Part shown: one piece after another, positions 1-9,800 of the stretch
Position numbering within the stretch: the stretch's first letter is position 1
Layout: every line of letters begins with the position of its first letter
From: Aquatica leii
Taxonomy: Eukaryota > Arthropoda > Insecta > Coleoptera > Lampyridae
Direction of reading: 5' to 3'
DNA: 64,000 nucleotides
Assembly: GCA_035610365.1 (NCBI GenBank)
Contig: CM069433.1
Location: forward strand, 131,148,545 to 131,212,544
Made by a program: the position numbers and the translations under genes
Notes under the pieces: model-generated
Told to the model about the DNA's origin: nothing
Seen by the model: the letters and a program-made list of their open reading frames with translations, nothing else
The model's database searches: none

Positions 1-965
1 CGAACATCAAAGAGACTGGGACTTATACCTGCACCTTTTTTTACTGGAATACCAATAATCTGTTAACGAAAGCACAGGTCCAACATCATCTGGTGCCATG
101 CTTAGTGTTGTAAATAGATGATTTTTAAGTTATATAGATATAGTTAAATTTTTTTCTTTAGAAATCCAGTGTTTGATAATAGATACATAATAAAAATTTT
201 ATATAGATAACAGATAATAGATAATGTGAACTAATCTAGATAATAAAAATGATAAATGGAGTAAATTTGAAGAACTACTAAAAAAATTCGTAAAATTACT
301 GAAAAAATTACATAAAAATTCTAATTTACAAAACCAAAATATTACGCGACACTGGATTTTTTACTAATATTATTTAAATCAACTAAATAAATATTATATA
401 TATATATGCGCAGTTACATATAACTTTTATATTTTGTCATATTATCTAGATACATATAAATAGATCAAAATATTAATCTAGATTAATTTATCTATATTAA
501 TTTATATAGATAATTTACAACAGTGGCCATGCTTAGTCGAGAAATACGACTACCAAGTTACTGAAAAGGCTATATGTTCTACATCGGGCATCAGAGACTT
601 AAATTGCCAGCGGTAGAATGAAGACCAGGTATGACGACAAGGCGCTAAACGGTAAGTTTCAACTGAGCGACATATAATTCCCAAAGAAGACGTGGTTTAT
701 TTCCAACGCTGCAGACCAATGAGAAAGCCTTTATGAAGTTTTTCAACGCCTTAATGACGTTGTATACCGTATCCGGAAACTACCGAAAAGTAAACTAAAA
801 ATAGTCTACATCTGACCATCTAACTCCATTTGCTAACGATAAGTTGTCCAAGACCAGATCAGAGTATCATCCAAGTAGAACATCGGGTCAGGAAAAGTCT
901 GCTACTTCTATACCTTTAAGAAAGTTGCCGAAATGGAGAAAGCTGCTGTTAAAGAAAAACGTGCC
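1..965 (+). mobile_element. Gypsy-type retrotransposon relic (integrase C-terminal part)
   Basis: Decayed 3' end of a Ty3/Gypsy pol gene, not a host gene. The + strand translation from base 1 gives a stretch like the region after the Gypsy integrase core (a WDLYLHLFLLEY-like stretch, then ESTGPTSSGAMLSREIRLPS once the inserted MITE at 103-525 is removed). It goes on with SGRMKTRYD, also seen in the related copy at about 20570. Bases 600-700 and 840-960 resemble 20570-20660 and 21028-21110, so both relics are one family. Many stops and frameshifts; no LTR is attached here. Integrase assignment is by motif only; the family level is inferred. Confidence 0.7.
103..525. mobile_element. hAT-type MITE (423 bp) in the Gypsy relic
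   Basis: Non-autonomous AT-rich element flanked by an 8-bp direct repeat GCCATGCT (95-102 and 526-533), the target-site length of hAT transposons. Its ends are inverted repeats: TAGTGTTGTAAAT on the left, CACTGTTGTAAAT on the right read inward. Removing it restores the integrase reading frame, which independently confirms the insertion. No coding capacity is seen; the interior is simple AT-rich sequence with many TATATAGAT-like words. Confidence 0.75.
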
Positions 966-1552
966 AGTGTTAAATAAAGTCAGTGTCACGCGGGTGCCGT
1001 ACATATAAATGATTTGTAAAACCGAAAAAATCAAAATTAAATTTTAACACTAAATAATTTGTGTATTATTTGTAACTCTATATGTAATTCGCAACTTTTA
1101 TTATTTTTCTAGAGGGTAAGCAAATAGAAACAAACATTATAAAACGTGATCATCCGATTTTACATGGATTTTACAGAAGTCAATCATAAACTTTTTAACG
1201 CGTTTTAAAATAACGTGAAAAAACAAATTAAAAACCAGTAAAAATTTGTCAACATATTATTATATACATAATTTTGTGAAAGTTATGCAACATCTGCTTC
1301 CAAAAGACCAACAATATTTTTTGTATAATTAAATATTTAATATCCAGCACTAAAATATTGAAACTTTCCCAAAACACTTAAAACATTCGAAGCGAACAGA
1401 CAGAATAATCTAGTCTCAGATAAAGCTATATACCTATATAAGTAGTACAATAACTAATATATATCTAACGATAAGGCGAGAATATAAAAGGTCTTAAGTC
1501 TTGGAAAATAGGTACTTGCGTGTCTAAATAAATGCAATGTCAGTGTAAAAGT
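966..1552. other. AT-rich spacer, nothing recognised
   Basis: No open frame, RNA gene or clear repeat was recognised on either strand. The sequence is AT-rich and lies between the Gypsy relic and the foldback element. Confidence 0.4.
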
Positions 1553-1554
1553 TA

Positions 1555-2288
1555 TACCGGGTTAAGCAAATGTATGGAAACATCTTCATATCTTTTGAAC
1601 CAAGCATGTTACCGAAATAATAAAATGTGTGTTTTACACGAGGTTAGTTATAGGGATTTGAAGAGGCAGTTTTGGCCGTGATTTGATTATTAGTTATTAC
1701 GTAACAGATAATTACTTTCGTTTTTTTAATAGGAACGTATTGTTTTTATTCCAAAATGTGATTCATCAATGTAATTTGTCTATGAATCCAATAAAAAATT
1801 ATGTGTATTCGGAAGAGATTTAATTAAAAACGCGATTCAAATTGTGCGTATAGAATTTGAACGCTGATCTAGTTTATTATTTATTATTTAAGTACGTGCT
1901 AACGTTATCAGTAAGGCGCACCTCTTACTTACTTGCATTTCTATTTGTGCGTTATTATAATAAATAACCAACTAGACATGCGCGTTTACATACTTGCATA
2001 TTATACACACGCGTTTTTAATTAAATTTCTTTTGAATGCATCTAATATTTTAATGGGTTCATACACAAATTAGATCGATGAATCATATTTTCGAATAAAA
2101 ACTATAGCTTTCTGTTTAAAAACCCAAAGTATTTGTCTGTTACGCAATAACCAATAATCAAATTTCGGCCAACATTACCTCTTCAAACTCCTTAAATAAC
2201 CCCATTTACAACACACATTTTATTGTTTCCCTAACGTGCTTGGTTCAAAAGATATGACAATGTTCCTATACATTTGCTTAACCCGGTA
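1555..2288. mobile_element. Long-TIR foldback MITE (734 bp)
   Basis: Left end TACCGGGTTAAGCAAATGTA is matched by its reverse complement at the right end, and the two arms stay recognisably complementary for about 280 bp each (about 1555-1835 and 2010-2288) around a loop of about 175 bp. Both ends are flanked by TA (1553-1554, 2289-2290), the target used by Tc1/mariner transposases. No transposase is encoded. The transcript of such an element would fold into a long imperfect hairpin. Arm divergence is moderate, so the insertion is not recent. Confidence 0.75.
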
Positions 2289-2290
2289 TA

Positions 2291-2628
2291 TAAATTACTC
2301 GTAAGTGTTTACTTTTATTAAATATCGTTAGTTATAAATCCCTATTAGTGTTCGTTGTATTGTGCTTCAGTTTATTAAAATGAGTTACGTGTGTAATAAT
2401 CGATCCGTAAAGTAGATTAAGCATGTGAGATGCATATGACTTAAATATGAAAATGTTTGTTTGGTACTTATCCTTTACTTTCCAGTTGATATAAAATACT
2501 TACGACGTATGTTATACTCACGCCCATGGATATCTTTTTTTTTAACATAATCTGGAATGAGTCGAAATAAAAACCTTACAATATATTATCAAAATAATAA
2601 CCATAATGATCTGCAGTACAAAAATAAA
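2291..2628. other. Spacer between two transposons
   Basis: No gene or repeat recognised. Ends at the target-site duplication of the hAT element. Confidence 0.4.
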
Positions 2629-3271
2629 CTTGATAGCAGAGCTGGGCAGTAGTTATCTACAAAGTAGTTAAGCTACTAATCTAACTACTTTATTGTTGAC
2701 GATAGTTGTATTCTATATATTCAAGTTACTTTAATTTAATAATGTAACTGTAGTTGGAATAAATTACTTTTTTCGTGTAATCGTATTTAAAAAGTAGTTA
2801 GCTACCCTATTTTAACTACAAAAATAGTTAAACTACTTTGTTAATAGCTTAACTACTGTAAGAATGCTTAATTTAATAATAAGTAAATTTTTTTTCCTTA
2901 AAGATTTATTAGTCTGTCGATGTTAAAACAGGTGCAGCAAACACAAAAACGGCTTTATATACAAATGTATTAAATTTCATAAGTCGAATATAGGCGAGTT
3001 TCCCTTAAACTTTGTAACTCGTCTGTGACGAAAAGTTACCCTAAGATTTAATATTTCCAATTATTGTTGAATGTGAATTCTTTGATTCTTATGTGGAAGT
3101 AATTTTTGTGTTGTGCTGTTTGTTCGAATTTATAATTTACATATGTTAGAAAATTAAGGTGAGTTTCACTGAGCATGCTTTTCCATATATTCTTTGCTTG
3201 ATTAATTCGTTAAATATGTTAATTTTGTATTGATATGTTTCTGTCTTGTCGTTTGTTGAAAGTTGTCAACT

Positions 3272-3799
3272 ATTATTAATATCTGGAGCAGGCACCTTGC
3301 GCGTTTTCTCCCCTGGTGTCATTGCACGTCTCAGTATTAATAATCCTGTATCTGGAGCGGATACTTCGTGCGTTTTCTCCCTTAGTATCATTGCACGTCT
3401 CAGTACAGGCGGTGTATATGTGTTGTTGGAGGTGATCACCTAGAAGTTGTGTTGACAAATTGAGTTATGTATGTACATGGTGCATCAATTATTAGTATCT
3501 GGAGCGGACACTCTGCGCGTTTTTTCCCTTAGTGTCATTGCACGTCTCAGTGCTAATAATTTACCTGTAGCTGGAGCGGATACTTCGCGCGTTTTCTCCC
3601 TTAGTATCATTGCACGTCTCAGTGCAGGTGTGTGATAAGATGGCCATGGTACAATTATAGTTAGTAGCTGGAGCAGACACTCTGCGCGTATTTCCCTTAG
3701 TGTCATTGCACGACTCAGTACTAAGCTATATGATGTTGAGTGCGCTTTGGATGGGTATTATGCGCGTTTTCTCCCTTAATACCCGCACCATATCCAAAG
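3272..3799. repeat. Six hairpin modules sharing one loop, stems covary
   Basis: Six copies of a 50-75-bp module (cores from about 3283, 3352, 3499, 3571, 3668, 3745) share the loop-like sequence GCGCGTTTTCTCCCTT and, in five of them, the side segments CTGGAGC and GCACG(T/A)CTCAG. Each core is flanked by short inverted repeats that differ between modules yet stay complementary: GACACT/AGTGTC in modules 3 and 5, GATACT/AGTATC in 2 and 4, GGTATT/AATACC in 6, and GGCACC/GGTGTC (one mismatch) in 1. Outer arms also pair, for example ATTATTAATA/TATTAATAAT (module 1) and CCTGTA/TACAGG (module 2). Modules 1-2 and 3-4 look like a duplicated pair about 216 bp apart. Function unknown; lies inside the hAT element. 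Confidence 0.8.
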
Positions 3800-4443
3800 T
3801 AGGTACTGCAAAAGAGTTGTAGGCAGTGCCGGGACCGAAATATTTAAGCGCTAGTTGAACTAGTTGATAATGAGATGTGATTAGATAAAATGTTAAATGT
3901 TGGGATGATAATTATTATAATAATTTTGCACAGAGATTGTGTTGGATCAAAGAGTGCTCAGAGTGTTTTTTTTTTGTATTCCAGGTAACCGTTCAAGGGA
4001 CATCCTCAGCTCGATACGCCTACCCACCCAAACACAAAAACCTATTTATTAATTTCGTTATTAAGATATTTTTTTTTACTTTTATCAGCATATGTTTTAA
4101 TTAATTAGTTTATTTTAATCTACTTTATAGTAAGTTTAAATAGAAGTTTTGCAAATTTCCGAATTTATTTTATTGTATTGATTGCTCGACATCCTGATTG
4201 AACTTTGAGTCTTACACTACTTTACTAGTAATTAAACTACTTTATTAGCGGCTTCAATTACATTCAATGGCTACAATTATTCAGCTTGCATTACAGTTTC
4301 GCAGGTTAAAACGTGTCCTTCAAGTAATGACCGATAACGCAGAAGTAAACATGGATGTAAAGATTATTCAAACAAATAAATAAATGCAGCAAACCTAATT
4401 TGTTTCGAAATGTTAAATGCCTCTGATCTAAACGTACACAAAG

Positions 4444-5625
4444 CAGTGTTGTTACAGGTACTCATTTTTTGGTACCTAGGTACAGGTACAGATACATTTA
4501 TTTAAAAGTACCTAAGTACAGGTGCAGGTACAAAAAAAATGTACCTTAGAATTTCAGGTACTTTTTAGGTACCTACTTATTTATGATCATAAAAAATACA
4601 AATTTAGTAAACCAACTCTTATTTGTGCGATCTCATTGAAAAACGATAGAAATAATTACAGCTATAAAATGCATTTGTTGTTTATTGTATGAAGTGCATT
4701 ATTTAATAATAAAAATAAGATTACTTATTCTTAAATGTTTTTCTTAAGGTTTTGGGACTAAATTATAAGATACTGAACGGGAAGGGTAATGCATGGCAGT
4801 TTAGTGATACAGTTGACGTCGGTTAGTAAGTACTTCAAGGGATCGATCATTTTGTACTTATCCGAGAAGACTTACTATTCGACGTACACGACACCTTAAT
4901 TTTCGTTGAAGCCTTGCTTACAGCATTTATGTTATACCGTTGATGGTTATACCCGTCTCGGCTATGTTTATGTAATTTAGTATAGTACAAACTCAAATAC
5001 TTATGTCGTTTTTAGAATAAGTCATTAAGCACGTATTGTTTATATAAACAGAAATACGATTCGTAATAAATTTTATTATAAGGTCATTGTGTTATATAAT
5101 CAGTTATCATTGTTTGCTTTTTCCTAGAACTCCACAACTCTTTTCTCTAAAAATCATTTTATACAAATTATTACGTTTCGAAATTTATCGCATTCGGTTT
5201 GATAGCCTGGCTACTTATGTTAACAGTCCGATTGCATTGTTGTAAGTGATTCATCCGAGCGCTGTCTTTATAAGTGTGCTGTCACTGCCTACATTTGCAC
5301 TTTTAACAAGGAAGTTTTATACGCATTAACGGTACCCTTCGGGTATCATTAAGGAACAATTGCGTAGGTCATGTACTATTTTTGGAAGGTTTTAGTAATT
5401 TCAAATGTGATTAAGTCACAAACAAATATATAAAGTGTACAATACATGTACGCTTAAAAGAACCTATTTTATTAGGTACTTAGGTACAAAAGGTACTTTC
5501 TAAAAAGTACCTAGGTAGAGGTAAAGGTACATAAATTCAAAAGTACCTTTCTATGTACTTAGGTACACAAAAATTACCTAGCTACTTGTGCCTAGGTACA
5601 TTTACCTAGGTACATCCCAACACTG
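4444..5625. mobile_element. Second hAT element nested in the first
   Basis: Ends are CAGTGTTG and its inverse CAACACTG, flanked by a perfect 8-bp duplication ACACAAAG (4436-4443 and 5626-5633). Both subterminal regions are packed with AGGTAC/GTACCT words in both orientations, as in hAT elements whose transposase binds subterminal repeats. The centre (about 4620-5440) has no recognisable coding sequence. The insertion lies just upstream of the transposase relic of the host element, so it post-dates that element. Confidence 0.85.
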
Positions 5626-5674
5626 ACACAAAGTATTACTTCAACAAAAGTTTTTTGATTTTGATGAACCTGCT

Positions 5675-5945
5675 TTGTCTAAAAAGTTACACATTTCTTC
5701 TGTTACTGAAAATGAACATGCTCACAAAACCAGAAGAATAGAACTGGAATTGTTAGAACACCAGGAAGATAACAGAATTCATATATCTATTTCAGATGAT
5801 TATAAGATTATTAAAAAAATGTTCATTAGATATAGTACAATTTTACCTTCATCAGCTGCTGTCGAGCGATTATTTTCATTTTTTACTCATAAATTCGCTC
5901 AAAAGAAATACATTGGCTGATGCTGTTTTTGAAAAGTTACTTTTA
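5675..5945 (+). pseudogene. hAT transposase C-terminal dimerisation domain (relic)
   Basis: An 81-codon open stretch contains ILPSSAAVERLFSF, the signature of the hAT C-terminal dimerisation region, in which the transposase dimer contacts and part of the catalytic fold lie. A frameshift near 5900 moves the continuation (RNTLADAVFEKLL, also typical of hAT proteins) into another frame. There is no N-terminal zinc finger or catalytic core upstream, where the nested element sits. Broken and certainly inactive. Identification rests on two motifs in the expected order at the expected end of the element. Confidence 0.8.
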
Positions 5946-6354
5946 TGAAAAGGAAATGAATATTAAATACTACAATATGTTTATTAGTTATGTTTTTTAA
6001 AGGTTTATTTTATTAATTTTTTTTTTGAGAATTTCTAATAAAATAGATATACATGATAATAGAATAATAGTACTACGTTAAAATTGTTTTACTGTTTTCG
6101 TGTGAGCGTGATTGATTTACTTTGTCTTCTTTAATGTAATAATAATTCAGTGTCTATTGGTACTTACGTTTATATGACTAAAAGTGGTATAACATAAATC
6201 GTCTCAGAAATACTTTTTCTACAAGTAGTTGAAAAAATAACTTATATTTTAGAATACAACTGTTGAGTAACCTAACTACTTACTTTTCGATTTACGGTAG
6301 TTAGTAGTTAGTTAACTGCTTTTACAAAGTAACTTGCCCAGCTCTGCTTGATAG

Positions 6355-6814
6355 TATTAAGATTTTACTTGACTGGTAAATCTATTAAAAAAGTACAGTT
6401 TGAAAAATCTTTAATAATATTAAAAGCTGTTAGTAAACATACAATATGGAGCATATACCTAATATAATCATAGAAAAAATACTAATCTTTAAGTAGTAAT
6501 TAAAAAGATTGGTTCCGCTTTGCTCAACACGCGATTTATAAAATTTGTCACTAAAATTAAGTGGATCAAAATTGTTGCATAATGAACTATTAATAGTATA
6601 GTAGCAGTAATAGACGTAATAATAGATTATCTTTCTCTGAATACACCCAAGATTCAATTACCGATATATGCTTTAGTTTGTATGAAGAATGTTCAGGTAT
6701 GAAAACACGACCCTGAATTTTTTTGTCCTTGACAAAACATTAATTTTTTAGGTTATAGTTGTTATGACATGAATTAATATAATGTAGTAGATTTAATTTA
6801 AAATTATTTTAAAA
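6355..6814. promoter_or_regulatory. Upstream region of the amine oxidase gene
   Basis: AT-rich sequence between the hAT element and the first ATG. It must contain the promoter and 5' UTR of the oxidase gene unless there is a non-coding exon further left. No clear TATA box or initiator stands out. The context AAAATG at 6812-6817 suits an animal start codon. Confidence 0.3.
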
Positions 6815-9800
6815 ATGCAAAGCGATGAAACGAATTCAGAAATTACGAATAAATGTAAAGTGGTAATTGTAGGAGGAGGAATGGCTGGTTTGTCGGCAGC
6901 TTATCATTTAACCAAAAATGGTTTTCGAGATTTTAAATTACTAGAAGCTCGAAAACGAATAGGAGGCAGAATTGTGCAAATTAGTATAGGCAGCGAAAGA
7001 ATTGAGTTGGGAGCGAATTGGATACATGGAGTATTAGGTAATCCTGTTTATGAATTGGCAATGCAAAATGGTTTAGTTGATATCATGCACGTACCAAAAC
7101 CACATCGAGTTGTAGCTGCCACGGAACAAGGCAAACAAGTTCCATTTTCAGTTTTACACGAAATTTATGAAGCTTACCTTTGTTTTTTTAAGTAAGGTAA
7201 GAATATTTTATATCTCAGTATTTACCACCTGAAGGAATCGATAGTGTAGGCGACCATATTAATTTAGAAATTAATTTATACTTGGATAGAATAAAAGATC
7301 GTCAAGAACGAAATTTAAGACGTTTAATTTTTAATTGTTTATTGAAACGTGAGACTTGCATTTCTGGCTGTAATGACATGTCAGAAATTGACTTATTAGA
7401 AATAGGTAGTTATACTGAATTACAAGGTGGTAATGTTATATTGCCACGAGGTTACAGTTCAATATTAGAACCATTAACTAAGGAAATTCCATCTGAATGC
7501 CTTTTAAAAGAGCATCCAGTCCAGAAAATACTTTGGTGTAAGTCGAAATCTAGTTATAGCACAGATAGTGATTCAGATGATTCTGATACGACGGTTATTG
7601 AAGAACCTTCAGTACATAATCATACCAATAGTAGAGAATCAAGTTGTGAAAAGCATTTACCACCACATAATGTTGAAGTTATATGTGAGAACGGCCAAAA
7701 GTTCTACTGTGATCACGTGTTATGTACTGTTCCGTTAGGTGTTTTAAAACATACTTCTAAACAATTATTTGAACCAAATTTACCAGATTATAAAATGGAC
7801 GCAATTAATAGACTGTTATTTGGAACTGTTGATAAAATTTTATTAGAATACGAAAGACCCTTTTTAAATCCTAATATTACCGAAGTTATGTTATTGTGGG
7901 ATGGCGATTTGAAGGCTGATCAATCTGGCGGATGTTAGTCAAACGTGGTACAAAAATTTATTCTTTTACCAAATTATCGGACACTTTATTGTTGGGTTGG
8001 ATATCAGGAAGAGAGGCTGAATATATGGAAACGTTGTCAAATGAAGTTGTTATCGAAATGTGTACAAATATTTTACGAAAGTTTCTGAATGATCCGTACA
8101 TTCCTAAACCAAAAACTTGCGTGTGGTATGAAACATTCTTAGTATTTTAATTTTTTTTTCAGAACTGTGATCATAGAAATTGTTATACTCATGTGTACGA
8201 TTTCTTTTTGCTTTTTTTTTAAAGTAAGTTACTATTATATAGATCGTTTAATACTATTTAGCAAAAGTTTTTCTCTTTTCACAAATTGTTTTTAGCTACA
8301 ATTGAGAACTAGGAATCTCTACTTATTCATTAGGTTACCATCACATTACTCTAATTTTTTGGGTTGGTTTCATTAACTTGCTTGCTTCCTATTTTCCTGA
8401 TATCACTCTACTCAGTTTTTCTTTGGTATGGCTTAAATATTTGCCCAACATTTGCACATATGTCAATATTATGTTATGTATTGATCTATTACACTGTAAG
8501 ATGGATTTAATTTCATACAGCTAATTTTTTAAAAAAAGGACATATTTAATAGTTTTTTGGTGATTTAATACAAAGGCAAATTAAAGTATTCCAATTTATA
8601 ATTTGTAGAAAGTTACTTGGCTTTTATAGTTGTTGAACAGTAAAATAATAGGATATAAAATACATAAACTTATCTGAGAAAAATGGATTTTCTTCTATTC
8701 AGTTTTATGAAATTCTTATTTGTATTTTTCTTTAAATCAATTAAAAAATTTTGACTAGTGAAAAAAGTTATTGATAGATAAAAATAGTACTATTATTTAA
8801 TAAGATTGTTCAGCAAAATTTTTAAACAAAATAAAGAACCTTGAATACATTATTTTTAACTTTAAATAAATATCTATTTTTATACTAAGATAAGAACATC
8901 TTTCAGGTTTGGACCCTGTCAATGTTGTAACCGAAGTTGCCAACGTTTCGCCCACTTACCTCATATTGAAAACTACCTCGTCTATGTACGGATCAATCTC
9001 CCATTTACAAACTAACCAAGTTATTGTCCAACTTTTTTTGCGAATTTACAGGTAAAACCTCTTCTCACATTTTCAACTCTCACCATTTTATTCAACGTTT
9101 GGAAATTGTAAAGCTTGAATCACTTCATTTCTTATCAAGGTTCCTATTAAAGATTCGCTTATTATCTAACAGATTCTGTCTCACCATGGCAAAGATTGGG
9201 AGTTTGGTTTCTCTTATTGATCAGCGTTTATCGTCCCCTTTTCATTTGATAACTGGGGTGTTGCTATGGGTTCATCTTTATCCTCTGTTGTAGCTAACAT
9301 TTTTATGGAATTCTTTGAAACGGTTGCATTGGAATCATAGATATTAAAACCTAAAGTCTGGTTAGGTATGTTCACGACACGTTCATGCGCGTAACTAGGC
9401 ATCCCCGCTAGGGACGGCCTGGAGTCTAGTTTTCGGTGAAGCGTATTTTTTAATTATGAATTATGTTCTATTGTGCATTAAAATATATTACTATGTGAGG
9501 GGGGCTTGTAGAGGTCTGGGGGTTGTCTGGCTCACCCAGGCCCCTGTAGTTACGACGGTAGACACGTTGATTGTTTGGTCCCATGGTCATCTCGAATTGT
9601 GTAAGTTTCTTGAACATCTAAACAACAAACATCCAGATATCAAATTTACCATGGAAATCGAAAATAATGGTTCTCTCTCATTTCTCGACATTCTTGTGAC
9701 ATAAACCTGACGGACTTTTAGGCCATTCTGTTTATCGCAAACACGCCCATACGAATGTCTCATCTGCTCCTCGACGGGCAAAATCTTTCAGATTCTTCTT

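Larger units (their letters stand above)
2637..6346 (+). mobile_element. hAT transposon, 3.7 kb, with decayed transposase
   Basis: The element has 12-bp terminal inverted repeats CAGAGCTGGGCA, the hAT-type terminus, and a perfect 8-bp target-site duplication CTTGATAG (2629-2636 and 6347-6354). Subterminal sequence is rich in short AGTAGTTA/TAACTACT words on both sides. A transposase C-terminal domain is left near the right end (5675-5945, + strand); most of the transposase is missing or unrecognisable. The interior holds an array of hairpin modules (3272-3799) and a second hAT element (4444-5625), so the copy is a carrier of nested insertions and is not autonomous. Confidence 0.88.

Noticed and set aside
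3246..3706. Small ORFs across the hairpin modules (both strands)
   Set aside because: They follow the repeat units and repeat the same words; they are by-products of the hairpin repeats.
7196..7216. Tiny intron in the oxidase gene (GTAAGA ... CTCAG)
   Set aside because: It would be about 22 bp, too short for splicing, and a stop codon would remain in the exon. The EYFISQ codons inside it match the protein family, so it is coding sequence with a frame break.
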